A stretch of DNA of 64,000 nt from Bacteroidaceae bacterium (GCA_017615125.1 JAGAAS010000089.1:24135-88134); one strand, 5' to 3'. Counted from the first letter of the stretch, positions 8,001 through 17,085 are shown. The notes: generated from the sequence alone by a model not told the origin. A program made the numbers and translations.

Positions 8001-8077
8001 CCTTCACGAAGGCACACGTTCTCCTTCACGAAGGAACACGTTAGCCAACGTGAAGGAACACGTGTGCCTTCGTGATG
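8001..8077. repeat. 22-base-period palindromic mini-array (CCTTCACGAAGG type)
   Basis: Four units start at 8001, 8023, 8045 and 8067, exactly 22 bases apart. Each begins with a 12-base near-palindrome (CCTTCACGAAGG twice, CCAACGTGAAGG, then CCTTCGTGATG) and is followed by a 10-base spacer of the form CACACGTTCT, AACACGTTAG or AACACGTGTG. The first and last parts also pair with each other as a stem of about 27 bp. It lies between two convergent terminators, outside any transcript that can be recognised. The layout equals that of the arrays at 37442 and 63490, though the palindrome differs. Confidence 0.8.
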
Positions 8078-8120
8078 TCAAAACAACTATCTTTGGGAAA
8101 AAGTAAGTGCATAAGTAAAA

Positions 8121-8149
8121 CAAGGCCGGCTCTTTGGGAGCCAGCCTTG
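8121..8149 (-). terminator. Terminator of rfbC
   Basis: CAAGGC-GGCTC pairs with GAGCC-GCCTTG with one mismatch; on the minus strand it is followed by TTTTAC. Confidence 0.75.
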
Positions 8150-8177
8150 AATCAAGGGGTAAGTTTTACCCAGTTTA

Positions 8178-8723
8178 TTAGAACTTTTCTGCTTCCTCAA
8201 AGGAGACGGCACGAAGGTCCTTTGGCGAGAGCAGCATCTCGTCGGAGGAGATGGGCCACTCAATGCCTATCGTCGGGTCGTCGAAGCGTATCGACGCCTC
8301 GCTTTGGGGCGCATACAGATTGTCGCACTTATAGGTGAAGACAGCCTCATCGCTCAGCACGAGGAATCCGTGCGCGAATCCGCGCGGAATGAAGAGCTGC
8401 TGCTTGTTTTCTCCGCTGAGTTCAACAGCAACATATTTGCCGAACGTGGGAGAGCTGCGCCGCAGGTCGACAGCTACATCGAGCACGCTTCCCCTGATGA
8501 CGCGCACCAGCTTGGCCTGACTGAACGCGCCGCGCTGATAATGCAGCCCGCGAAGCACTCCTCGCGACGATTTCGACTCGTTGTCCTGCACGAAGCACAC
8601 AGAACCCACATGCTCCTCGAAGTCCCCCTGCCGGAACGTCTCCATAAAGTACCCGCGCGCATCCTCAAACACCCTCGGACGAAGGATCAGCACGCCCTCC
8701 ACATCTGTCTTAATGTATTCCAT
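8178..8723 (-). CDS. rfbC: dTDP-4-dehydrorhamnose 3,5-epimerase
   Basis: The 181-residue cupin enzyme makes dTDP-4-keto-L-rhamnose. Motifs seen: GVLILRPRVFEDARGYF at the start, QDNESKSSRGVLRGLHYQ (catalytic His in RGLHYQ, split by position about 50-67), KLVRVIRGSVLDVAVDLR, and IPRGFAHGFLVLSD. The ATG at 8721-8723 (MEYIKTDVEG) matches the family start; the ORF extends to 8852 upstream but those residues are not family-like. rfbD, which acts next, is at 21350-22213 and rfbA/rfbB are not in the window. Confidence 0.94.
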   Translation of the reverse strand: MEYIKTDVEGVLILRPRVFEDARGYFMETFRQGDFEEHVGSVCFVQDNESKSSRGVLRGLHYQRGAFSQAKLVRVIRGSVLDVAVDLRRSSPTFGKYVAVELSGENKQQLFIPRGFAHGFLVLSDEAVFTYKCDNLYAPQSEASIRFDDPTIGIEWPISSDEMLLSPKDLRAVSFEEAEKF

Positions 8724-8915
8724 AGACTGCATCTGAACGTTTAGCGGGACAAAGATACGAAAAAACGAAGAAAGCAGCGCCTTTTCCTTGATTTCTTTCA
8801 AAAATATCTTCTCCGAACGAGGGAGCCGACAAGGGTTTGAAAATTTTTCCACAATTTGATGAAAAAAAAGTCCCCGAACACGGATAGTTTGAAAAAATAT
8901 CCTATATTTGCATCC

Positions 8916-9977
8916 GTGGAAAAACTAGGAAAACATATCGAAACGCTCCTGCGCGAAAACGACTGCGTCATCCTGCCCGGGTTTGGCGGATTCATCGTTC
9001 ATCCCGTCGCCGCCCGCTATATAGAAGAGGAGCGCCTGTTCTTCCCCCCTGCCCGCACCGTTGCCTTCAACAACAGGCTCACCGAGAACGACGGCCTTCT
9101 GGCGCACAGCTACATGAGCGAGAACCAAGTAGGCTATCACGCCGCTTGCCGAATGATGGAGAAAGCCATCGATGCCCTCTCCGACACGCTGGCAGCGGAA
9201 GGCGAAGCTTCGCTTCCCGGCGTCGGGACCTTCCAGCAGGACATTCAGAGCAACATCCGCTTCACGGCCGATCAGGAAATCATCGAGACTCCCTTCCTCA
9301 CTGGGCTGGATGCCGTTGGAATGAGCACACTTGCAGCCTTGCAGGCCGACAGGGAACTTGCCGAAGCAGCGGTGCCGTCGCAGCCCGTCATCACGACATC
9401 TCAGAAGACCATCGACATCCATATCGGCAAGCGCTTCATCCACACCATCTCGGCTGCCGCAGCTGCCGTGCTCCTGCTAGTGCTCTTTGCCCTTCCTATG
9501 AGCAAGGACCAGCAGCCCAATATGGCTGGACTTCCCATGAATACGGGCTCGATGAAGGCAACGACAGCAACAACCGTCTCCGCGTCCTCCGACTCTCCCG
9601 CAGAGAGCAGAACGAGCTACTATCCCTTCGAGACCTATACGACAGCGAAGGAAACTCCTGAGGCTCCGTCCATTTCAGAAGAAGCTCCCGAGGCAAAGGA
9701 GCCGGCAGAAAGCCTTGCCGCCAGCACCGTTGAGACGCCCGAGAAGACCTATCACATCATCATCGCCAGCCTGCCCAGCGAGCAGAAGGCTGAGCCGCTT
9801 GTGAAGAAATATACCGACAAGGGCTTCCCCGATACGCACCTTCTCAAAATCGACAGCTACGTTCGCGTCGCTCTTGCCTCGTATACCGACAAGGACGAAG
9901 CCCTTCGCCATCTGCGCGAGCTCCGAAGAGAGGAAGTCACCAAGCACGCCTGGATACTCACGGAGAAAAACCAGTAA
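8916..9977 (+). CDS. HU-CCDC81-SPOR domain protein
   Basis: With the GTG start at 8916 the protein has 353 residues. The N-terminal 140 residues carry two HU/CCDC81-type domains (KHIETLLRENDCVILPGFGG, then SLPGVGTFQQD). A single membrane helix follows near residues 175-195 (AAAAVLLLVLFALPM), then a Ser/Thr/Glu-rich linker and a C-terminal SPOR domain (about 275-350, TYHIIIASLPS...VRVALASY), which binds denuded peptidoglycan. The architecture predicts a link from DNA in the cytoplasm to septal wall. Family members begin near this GTG; an ATG at 8859 is the alternative, but a TATATTTG -7-like box (8903-8910) lies between them. An FHA gene follows 12 bases downstream. Confidence 0.87.
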   Translation: MEKLGKHIETLLRENDCVILPGFGGFIVHPVAARYIEEERLFFPPARTVAFNNRLTENDGLLAHSYMSENQVGYHAACRMMEKAIDALSDTLAAEGEASLPGVGTFQQDIQSNIRFTADQEIIETPFLTGLDAVGMSTLAALQADRELAEAAVPSQPVITTSQKTIDIHIGKRFIHTISAAAAAVLLLVLFALPMSKDQQPNMAGLPMNTGSMKATTATTVSASSDSPAESRTSYYPFETYTTAKETPEAPSISEEAPEAKEPAESLAASTVETPEKTYHIIIASLPSEQKAEPLVKKYTDKGFPDTHLLKIDSYVRVALASYTDKDEALRHLRELRREEVTKHAWILTEKNQ

Positions 9978-9989
9978 GACATTTCACGC

Positions 9990-10535
9990 ATGAAACGCGT
10001 CCGCTGCCCCAAATGTGACAATTTCATCCTTTTTGATGAGACGAAGTACAAAGAGGGACAGGCGCTGGTGTTTGTCTGCAACGCCTGCCAGAAGCAGTTC
10101 TCCATCCGCCTGGGAGTCAGCAAGCTGCGCGCCACCCAGCAGGAGGAAAACAAGTCTGCCTCCCCCGCTCCGGAAGAAGAGACCTCATACGGCTTCATTT
10201 CCGTTGTGGAGAACACCTTTGCCTACCGTCAGGTGTTGCCCCTGAAGCTCGGCGACAACCTTATCGGGCGACGCAACAAGGGAACCGAAGTCGACATTCC
10301 CATTGAGACGAACGATCCGAGCATGGACCGACGTCACTGCTACATCAACGTAAGCCGCAACAAACGAGGAGAAATCATCTACACACTCCGAGACAACAAC
10401 AGCCTCTGCGGAACATTCCTCAACAACGACATACTCGGAAGCAAGGATCGAGTACGCATCTCCGATGGAGCCATCATCACCCTAGGCGCTACAACCATCA
10501 TCCTACACGATAATACCGAGGAGCCGGAACCCTGA
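9990..10535 (+). CDS. Zinc-ribbon and FHA-domain protein
   Basis: The 181-residue protein starts with a zinc ribbon of the MJ0042 type (CPKC at residues 6-9 and CNAC near 31-34), has a polar linker, and ends in a forkhead-associated domain from about residue 80: IGRRNKG, then SMDRRHCYINV and NNSLCGTFLNN, which carry the phosphothreonine-binding Arg, Ser/Arg-His and Asn positions. FHA domains read phosphothreonine; no Ser/Thr kinase is in the window. It is 12 bases downstream of the HU-CCDC81-SPOR gene and presumably co-expressed, suggesting a cell-cycle signalling role. A hairpin at 10581-10597 ends the transcript. Confidence 0.86.
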   Translation: MKRVRCPKCDNFILFDETKYKEGQALVFVCNACQKQFSIRLGVSKLRATQQEENKSASPAPEEETSYGFISVVENTFAYRQVLPLKLGDNLIGRRNKGTEVDIPIETNDPSMDRRHCYINVSRNKRGEIIYTLRDNNSLCGTFLNNDILGSKDRVRISDGAIITLGATTIILHDNTEEPEP

Positions 10536-10580
10536 AAAACGAAAAATTACGAGAAAAAACATCTTTGACTAACTTTTTTT

Positions 10581-10610
10581 GCTGTCATGATGACAGCAAC
10601 GTTTTTTTTT
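10581..10610 (+). terminator. Terminator after the FHA gene
   Basis: GCTGTCA-TGA-TGACAGC followed by AACG and nine Ts. The T run leads directly into a TATATTTG box at 10612-10619 that may serve the next gene. Confidence 0.8.
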
Positions 10611-10611
10611 A

Positions 10612-10619
10612 TATATTTG
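10612..10619 (+). promoter_or_regulatory. -7 element for the Gfo/Idh/MocA operon
   Basis: TATATTTG matches TAnnTTTG and leaves a leader of about 78 bases before the ATG at 10704. No -33 TTTG at consensus distance. Confidence 0.5.
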
Positions 10620-10703
10620 CACTCAATCTACCCGAGTACTTTTTCAATGAGAGCATATCACTTTTTTCTATAAACTTACCTTATTATTTAAAATAAACAT
10701 ACC

Positions 10704-11963
10704 ATGGGTTTTTCAAGAAGAGATTTTCTGAAAGCAACCGGGGCAATGGGACTTTTCACCATTATTCCCCGGAAAGTGATGGGCGGACTACCTGGTGTAA
10801 TTCCCCCCAGTGACCAACTCACAAAAGGTATCATTGGCGTCGGCGGAATGGGACGTGGACACTACAACTACGGAGGAACACGCCTTATTGCCATCTGCGA
10901 CGTCGACAAGAAGCACCTTGAAGATGGTGTCAACGCTGCTCCCGACAAGATTCAGGCGTTCACCGATTTCCGCGACCTTATCGCCTTGCGCGATGTAGAT
11001 ATCGTACATATCGCTACTCCGCCCCACTGGCATGCTCTTATGGCCATTGAAGCCGCTAAGGCAGGCAAGGACATCTGGTGCGAAAAGCCTATGACACGCA
11101 CCATTGGCGAAGGAAAGCGTGTGATGGAAGCCGTCAGACAACACGGAAACATTTTCCGTCTGAATACGTGGTTCCGCTTCGCAGATACCTTCTACGGGAT
11201 GGGCACGACAGTAGAGCCCATCAAGAAACTTGTTGACAGCGGACTGCTCGGCTGGCCTCTTACTGTCACCATCGGACGTCACACAGGCTTTGACTGGAAA
11301 TTCTACTGGGTAGGCAACACAAACCTTGCCCCGCAGACTGTTCCCGCCGAGCTCGACTACGACATGTGGCTCGGCCCGGCTCCATACAAGCCCTACAATG
11401 CTCACCGCACGCACCAGACCTTCCGAGGCTACTGGGACTACGACGGAGGAGGACTCGGCGATATGGGACAGCACTATATCGACCCGGTTCAATACTTCCT
11501 CGGGAAAGACGATACCAGCCCCGTTTCCGTAGAGATCGATGCTCCGCAGCAACACAGCGACGCCGTAGGAACCTGGCGCAAGATTACTTTCACCTATGCC
11601 GACGGCTGCAAGATTATTCTCGACGGAGCAGGCACAATCAGCGATGTTCCTTACATTGAAGGACCGAAGGGCAAGCTCTGGCCTGGTTTCCGTTCCGATA
11701 TTCCCGACTTGCAACGCAAACTAGCTGAATATCCTGATCCAAAGCCACAGGCAACTGACTTTATTCAGTCCGTTCGCACGCGCGAAAAGTTTGCTCTTAA
11801 TGAAGTCAACGGTTTCCGCTCATGTACGCTTGTCAATATGGGTATTACTGCCCTGCGTCTCAATCGAAACCTCCGCTTCGACCCCGAAAAGCTGGAGTTC
11901 ATCAACGACGATGCCGCCAATCGTCTTATCAACCAGCCTATGCGCGCTCCCTGGATTCTCTGA
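10704..11963 (+). CDS. Tat-exported Gfo/Idh/MocA family oxidoreductase
   Basis: The 419-residue protein starts with a twin-arginine signal (SRRDFLKATGAMG), so it is exported folded, with its NAD(P) cofactor. After it come the Rossmann motif (GIIGVGGMGRGHY), DVDIVHIATPPHWHA, and the family motif CEKPMTRTIGEG. The C-terminal alpha/beta domain contains GGGLGDMGQHYIDP. Family members in Bacteroidetes oxidise sugars or glycosides at C3. The next gene, 26 bases on, carries two DUF1080 domains, a family linked to 3-keto-glycoside cleavage. Together they suggest a periplasmic oxidise-then-eliminate route for glycoside breakdown; the substrate is unknown. Confidence 0.88.
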   Translation: MGFSRRDFLKATGAMGLFTIIPRKVMGGLPGVIPPSDQLTKGIIGVGGMGRGHYNYGGTRLIAICDVDKKHLEDGVNAAPDKIQAFTDFRDLIALRDVDIVHIATPPHWHALMAIEAAKAGKDIWCEKPMTRTIGEGKRVMEAVRQHGNIFRLNTWFRFADTFYGMGTTVEPIKKLVDSGLLGWPLTVTIGRHTGFDWKFYWVGNTNLAPQTVPAELDYDMWLGPAPYKPYNAHRTHQTFRGYWDYDGGGLGDMGQHYIDPVQYFLGKDDTSPVSVEIDAPQQHSDAVGTWRKITFTYADGCKIILDGAGTISDVPYIEGPKGKLWPGFRSDIPDLQRKLAEYPDPKPQATDFIQSVRTREKFALNEVNGFRSCTLVNMGITALRLNRNLRFDPEKLEFINDDAANRLINQPMRAPWIL

Positions 11964-11989
11964 TTGTTTAACGCTTAACATCGAATAAA

Positions 11990-14900
11990 ATGAAAACATT
12001 CAAATATATTCTTTCCTGTCTGTTCCTTCTGTTGGCTATGTCCATCATGGCACAGAACGATCCAGGACGCACAAACAAGACTATCGTTGCTGACGTGCTC
12101 GCGCAACTGCCTGCACAGAATGCTGCCAAGTCCAACGCTCTTATGGAAGAACTCCTCCGCACGGGCAACGAGGGCGTAAGCCAGATTGTCTCCCTGATGT
12201 CTGCTCCCGGTGAAGGAGACAACACAGCAATGGAATTCGCTTTAAGCGGCTTGGCGCGCTATGTTATGCAAGACAAAAACATGGAAGCAAAACGCGCTGC
12301 TCTGTCGGAATCGCTGTGCAAGTCACTCTCAGCCACAAAGATTGACGAGGTTAAGTTCTTTGTTCTCACCCAACTCCTTCTTGTTGGCAAAGGGGAAGCC
12401 GTGCCAGCAGTAGTTGCCTGTATGAACAACGAACGCCTGCACGATGTCGCTTGCCGCACGCTCGTTAATATCGGCACACCCGAAGCCAAAGCCGCTCTGG
12501 TTGCTGCTGGTTACAAGACAGCACCCGATCCGGACCCAGCACCTGCCGCAGACGACCTCGAACGTATTGAGGCCAATCGTGTAGCTGACATTTACAACCT
12601 TGTAAAGAGTGTTGACAAAGCTTTGCCTCTCACATCCAAGTCTCCAGTTTCGGTAGCTTTGGCCAAAGCCATGAAGGATCCTGACCGTCGCTTCCGTCAG
12701 GCAGTATTAAACATAGTAGCAGAAGAACTTCCTGGCAAGTTCGACAACACCCTCCTCGGTTGTCTCAAGAAAGCCAATGATGATGCCAAAATTGACATCA
12801 TGGATTATTTCTCACGTACTTCTGCTAAGGACGCCGTACCTGCTATCACGAAGTTACTTAAAAGCAAGAATCCGAACGTCCTCGGCAAAGCAGTCAGTGC
12901 CCTCGCCAAGATTGGCGGATCGGAAGCCCTCACTCCTCTTGTTAATATATTAAAGGAAAAAGGTAAACTGGCAGACTTCAAAACCGCCCTTGTTCGCGAC
13001 GCTCTTCCCTATATGGATGCGGATGTTGCTCCTGCCCTTTTCGAGGCTTTCGATGCACTCTCACCCGAAGGACAGGTAGTTGCCACAAAACTATTTGGAC
13101 ACCGTGCTTACACAGAGGCTTCGCCCAAAGTGTTTAGCTTACTCAATGCCGACTACGGAGCCCTTAGAAATGCTGCATACAATGCTCTTCCTGGCGTGGC
13201 TACTAGAGCCGATGTGGATAATCTTTGCAACATGCTTGAAACAGAAGGAGACGATTCCCGTCTGTCAAACATCAAAGAAGCTCTTCTCGCAGCTACCAAT
13301 CTAATGGATGCCAAACAACGCGAAGAGCTTTTCCTTCAGAAGACCTCAAAAGCTGATGCAGCAGTTCGTCCAAATTACTACAATCTTCTCAGCCGTATTG
13401 GCAGCACAGACGCAGGCCTTCTTGATACATTCTTCTCATTGCTTGCAACTGGCACCGATGCTGAGAAAGCTTCTGCTATTGAGAATCTTACTATGCGACC
13501 TGACTGTGAGAATGTTGTACGCCGTTCTCTTGCCCTTGCGCGCAAGGATGCAAATCAGGCAAAAGAACTTCTTCCTGTCATTCTCAATCGCGTAGCTGCT
13601 GCAGACATTACTCCTGAGCGTAAACTATTATTCTTGCGCGATGCATTTGAAGTTGCAGCTACAGATGAAGAGAAGTGCGCTGTGCTTACTGCCGTCAGTG
13701 AAGCGAAGACATTCCAAGGACTCGTTTTTGCCGGGCGTTTCATCGAAGAACCAGCCCTTCAGCAAGCTGCCGCCCACACAGTCATGAATATTGGGCTTTC
13801 TAATCCATCATTCAACGGCCCTGAGGCAGTTGCCTTGCTTAACCGTGTTGTTGAAGTTCTCGAAGGCGGTGACGCACGTTATGAGAAAGAAGCTGTCAAG
13901 AAACATTTGGCAGAAATGGGCTCCGACCCAGGATACGTTTCTCTTTTCAACGGAAAAGATCTCACGGGCTGGAAAGGATTAGTTGAAAATCCCATTACTC
14001 GTTCGAAAATGAAGGCCAAGCAACTCGCCACAGCCCAAGCAAAAGCCGATGAGATAATGCGAAAAGACTGGACGATTGAGAACGGCTGCCTGACCTATGT
14101 AGGAAATGGCTATGACAACATTTGTACCGAGAAGCAATACGGGGACTTTGAAATGCTCGTCGATTGGAGGCTTGATGCCGCTGGAGCCGAGCCTGATGCT
14201 GGCATTTACCTTCGCGGTACTCCCCAGGTACAGATATGGGATACCGCTCGCACAAACGTTGGTGCACAAGTAGGCTCTGGTGGACTCTATAACAACCAAA
14301 AATACAAGAGCATTCCTTCGCACGTAGCAGATAATCCCACTGGGGAATGGAACACATTCCGTATTGTCATGCAAGGCGATCGTGTAAGCGTATGGCTTAA
14401 CGGAGATAATGTGGTAGATAATGTTATAATGGAAAACTATTGGGATCGTTCTCAGCCCATTCCTTATATTGACCAAATAGAGCTACAGGCACACGGAAGC
14501 AAAGTTTGGTATCGCGACATTTACGTGAAGGAATTTGTTTCCCCAAAGCCTTACGAGCTATCTGCTCAAGAAAAGAAAGAAGGTTTTCGTCCTCTCTTCG
14601 ACGGAGTAACGATGCACGGCTGGATAGGTAACCTGCAAGACTACATTGCTGAAGATGGCTGCATTGTCCTCTATCCAAATCATGGAGGAGGTGGCAACCT
14701 CTACACCGAGGAAGAATTCTCTGACTTTATTCTCCGCTTTGATGTTTGGCTCACGCCAGCTGCAAATAACGGTCTTGGAGTACGTACTCCCACAGAGGGT
14801 GACGCTGCTTACGTCGGAATGGAACTCCAGATTCTCGACAATGAAGATCCCGTTTATAAAGACTTACAACCCTATCAATATCATGGTTCTGTTTATGGTG

Positions 14901-15163
14901 TAATCCCAGCCAAACGCGGCTTCCAGAATAAACCCGGCGAATGGAACACAGAAGAAGTCTACTTCAAGGGCAACAAGGTGCGCGTTAAACTTAACGGAAC
15001 CGTTATTGTTGATGGAGACATCAAAGAAGCATCCAAAGGCTTCACGGAAACAATGGACCATAGAGAACATCCTGGACTTTCCAACCCCAAAGGACATCTC
15101 GGTTTCTTAGGACACGGCTCACATGTCAAGTTCCGTAACATCCGAATCAAGGAACTGAAATAA
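11990..15163 (+). CDS. HEAT-repeat protein with two DUF1080 (3-keto-disaccharide hydrolase) domains
   Basis: The 1057-residue protein has a signal peptide (LSCLFLLLAMSIMAQ), about 600 residues of HEAT-like alpha repeats (e.g. KDAVPAITKLLKSKNPN and SEALTPLVNILKEKG), and two C-terminal DUF1080 beta-sandwich domains, starting near residues 646 (SLFNGKDLTGWKG) and 865 (PLFDGVTMHGWIG). Both keep the family's GExN-type motif (GEWNTFRI and GEWNTEEV) and the closing strand with IRIKELK at the end. DUF1080 enzymes act on 3-keto glycosides. The fused repeat platform and the upstream oxidoreductase suggest a secreted two-step degradation module. A strong terminator follows at 15187. Confidence 0.87.
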   Translation: MKTFKYILSCLFLLLAMSIMAQNDPGRTNKTIVADVLAQLPAQNAAKSNALMEELLRTGNEGVSQIVSLMSAPGEGDNTAMEFALSGLARYVMQDKNMEAKRAALSESLCKSLSATKIDEVKFFVLTQLLLVGKGEAVPAVVACMNNERLHDVACRTLVNIGTPEAKAALVAAGYKTAPDPDPAPAADDLERIEANRVADIYNLVKSVDKALPLTSKSPVSVALAKAMKDPDRRFRQAVLNIVAEELPGKFDNTLLGCLKKANDDAKIDIMDYFSRTSAKDAVPAITKLLKSKNPNVLGKAVSALAKIGGSEALTPLVNILKEKGKLADFKTALVRDALPYMDADVAPALFEAFDALSPEGQVVATKLFGHRAYTEASPKVFSLLNADYGALRNAAYNALPGVATRADVDNLCNMLETEGDDSRLSNIKEALLAATNLMDAKQREELFLQKTSKADAAVRPNYYNLLSRIGSTDAGLLDTFFSLLATGTDAEKASAIENLTMRPDCENVVRRSLALARKDANQAKELLPVILNRVAAADITPERKLLFLRDAFEVAATDEEKCAVLTAVSEAKTFQGLVFAGRFIEEPALQQAAAHTVMNIGLSNPSFNGPEAVALLNRVVEVLEGGDARYEKEAVKKHLAEMGSDPGYVSLFNGKDLTGWKGLVENPITRSKMKAKQLATAQAKADEIMRKDWTIENGCLTYVGNGYDNICTEKQYGDFEMLVDWRLDAAGAEPDAGIYLRGTPQVQIWDTARTNVGAQVGSGGLYNNQKYKSIPSHVADNPTGEWNTFRIVMQGDRVSVWLNGDNVVDNVIMENYWDRSQPIPYIDQIELQAHGSKVWYRDIYVKEFVSPKPYELSAQEKKEGFRPLFDGVTMHGWIGNLQDYIAEDGCIVLYPNHGGGGNLYTEEEFSDFILRFDVWLTPAANNGLGVRTPTEGDAAYVGMELQILDNEDPVYKDLQPYQYHGSVYGVIPAKRGFQNKPGEWNTEEVYFKGNKVRVKLNGTVIVDGDIKEASKGFTETMDHREHPGLSNPKGHLGFLGHGSHVKFRNIRIKELK

Positions 15164-15186
15164 AGAGATTGTAACTATTAGAGAAA

Positions 15187-15230
15187 AATAGAGCGGAGCT
15201 ACTTAGATGGTAGCTCCGCTCTATTATTTA
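15187..15230 (+). terminator. Terminator of the Gfo/DUF1080 operon
   Basis: A perfect 16-bp stem (AATAGAGCGGAGCTAC and complement) with a 7-base loop at 15203-15209, then ATTTA. Confidence 0.88.
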
Positions 15231-15318
15231 CTCATCTGAAAGATCTCTTCGTCTTTTATTTCTATCTATTCAGAAAGTGTTAATAATATAAGTCGAATAA
15301 CGTACTTTTAGATAATTC

Positions 15319-15912
15319 TTAGGCTAATTCCAAGGAAATGCCTTTTTCCAGCGCCATATTTCGGAGATTGATAATTGCATAACGCATACGCCCCAACGCA
15401 GTATTGATGCTGACGCCTGTAGCTTCTGCTATCTCGCGGAAACTGAGATCCTGATAATACCGCATGAAAACAACCTCCCGTTGAACGTCTGGAAGAACAT
15501 TGATAAGGCGACGAACATCGCGCAATACTTGCCTATTGACCAGAGCCGTTTCTACATTATCGTCGCAAAGCTCCGCATTATTGAACAAGTCTACTTCGCT
15601 TTCGTCATTGGAAAGGAGAAGATCGCTTTTATCGTGCCGGAAGGAATCGATAATCAGATTATGAGCGATTCGAGTAAGCCAAGCGCCAAATCGTCCCGAC
15701 TCCGCATAACGCCCTTGCTTGATGGTAGTAATAGCTTTAATAAAGGTCTCTTGGAAAAGATCTTCTGCCAGCGTTTCGTTGCGAACAATAAAAGATATGT
15801 AGGTAAAGAGCTTGCTCTGATAACGGGAGAGCAACTCGTCAAATGCCGCATTTTCGCCTTTTGAATACAACTCGACCAACTCTTCGTCAGTCATTGACTT
15901 GAATTCATTCAT
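15319..15912 (-). CDS. ECF-family RNA polymerase sigma factor
   Basis: The 197-residue protein has region 2 (AEDLFQETFIKAI, then GAWLTRIAHNLIIDSFR) and region 4 (LPDVQREVVFMRYYQDLSFREIAEATG in parts, with the helix-turn-helix SINTALGRMRYAI). No N-terminal 1.1 domain and no anti-sigma gene are next to it, so it may be one of the constitutively expressed Bacteroidetes ECF-like factors rather than a FecI type regulating a TonB receptor. It has no clear TAnnTTTG promoter; about 210 bases with no other feature separate it from fmt. Confidence 0.92.
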   Translation of the reverse strand: MNEFKSMTDEELVELYSKGENAAFDELLSRYQSKLFTYISFIVRNETLAEDLFQETFIKAITTIKQGRYAESGRFGAWLTRIAHNLIIDSFRHDKSDLLLSNDESEVDLFNNAELCDDNVETALVNRQVLRDVRRLINVLPDVQREVVFMRYYQDLSFREIAEATGVSINTALGRMRYAIINLRNMALEKGISLELA

Positions 15913-16122
15913 AAACTTCCTTTTTTACTTTTTCAGAGTAAGGATGTTTCGATAGGCGATAGTGTTTTAGTTCGACATTATTTGATTTGACGCGACAAAG
16001 AAAAGGCAATTTTTATTATGATGCAAGAAAAAATCAAAAAAAATGACTTTTTCGGCCTTTCTGACACAACAAACGGGGATTTTCTGCGTTACTCACGCTA
16101 AAAAAACGCATTTACCAAAAGT

Positions 16123-17085
16123 TTATAGCTGTTCTGACAATTGCCAGAGAGAGATGTCGGGATGTCCGTGCAGAAAGTCGGCTACAGGCATCCGCCGCTT
16201 TCCTGCAATCTGCAGGCTGAGAACTGAAATTACGCCGCTAGATGTACCAATGCGGAGATACGAACGGGAATCAGAATCGATTGTTCCAACGGGCAACGAG
16301 CCTTCTTCTACTCTCGTCTGGAAAATCTTCGCATCAATCTGCATGCCTTCGGGAGTGACAAATGTAGTCCAGGCAGCAGGATAAGGCGATAGTCCTCGCA
16401 CAAAATTGTGAATATCGCATGCGGGTTGAGCCCAATGAATGAAGGTGTTTTCTTTGAATAATTTCGGAGCAGGACGAAGAACTGTTTCGGAAGTAACCAG
16501 TTCCGACTGAGCTACAGGATGTATCGTGCCAGCAATAATATCATCGACGGTACGAAGAGTTACCTCAGCGCCAAGAGCCATAAGACGGTCGTGAACAGAC
16601 TCTGCATCATCGTCAGGACCTATGGGAATACGCTCCTGACGTATTATCGCGCCGGTATCTATATCATGTTGGAGGAAGAAAGTAGTGACTCCCGTTTCCG
16701 TTTCGCCATTCATAATGGCCCAGTTGATAGGCGCAGCTCCGCGATACTGAGGTAGCAGGGAGGCATGAAGGTTGAACGTGCCGAGAGGAGGCATCGCCCA
16801 AACCGCTTCAGGAAGCATACGGAAGGCAACGACTATCTGCAAATCAGCCCGATAGGATGCAAGCTCAGCCAGAAACGTCTCGTCCTTCAGTTTTTCCGGC
16901 TGAAGCACGGGAATTCCTGCGGAAAGTGCATACTGCTTGACGGCACTTGGCTGAAGAACACTTCCGTGACGCCCTTTGGGCTTGTCGGGCATCGTAACAA
17001 CAGCTACCACATCGTATCCGTTTTCAACAAGAGCACGAAGAGTGCCTACCGCGAAGTCGGGAGTTCCCATAAAGATGATTCGCAT
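16123..17085 (-). CDS. fmt: Methionyl-tRNA formyltransferase
   Basis: The 320-residue enzyme formylates initiator Met-tRNA using 10-formyl-THF. Seen: the Rossmann start IIFMGTPDFAVGTL, the loop MPDKPKGRHG, and the formyl-THF site with the catalytic SLLPQYRGAAPINWAI and the HDIDTGAI motif. The C-terminal OB-like domain has RGLSPYPAAWTTF. Length is normal. It follows the ClC gene in the direction of reading only after a gap, being upstream of it; a repeat element (17135-17265) separates the two. Confidence 0.96.
   Translation of the reverse strand: MRIIFMGTPDFAVGTLRALVENGYDVVAVVTMPDKPKGRHGSVLQPSAVKQYALSAGIPVLQPEKLKDETFLAELASYRADLQIVVAFRMLPEAVWAMPPLGTFNLHASLLPQYRGAAPINWAIMNGETETGVTTFFLQHDIDTGAIIRQERIPIGPDDDAESVHDRLMALGAEVTLRTVDDIIAGTIHPVAQSELVTSETVLRPAPKLFKENTFIHWAQPACDIHNFVRGLSPYPAAWTTFVTPEGMQIDAKIFQTRVEEGSLPVGTIDSDSRSYLRIGTSSGVISVLSLQIAGKRRMPVADFLHGHPDISLWQLSEQL

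Noticed and set aside
8001-8077. CRISPR or integron attC reading of the 22-base arrays
   Set aside because: Spacers are related to each other and only 10 bases long; no cas gene, integrase or attC core sites are present.
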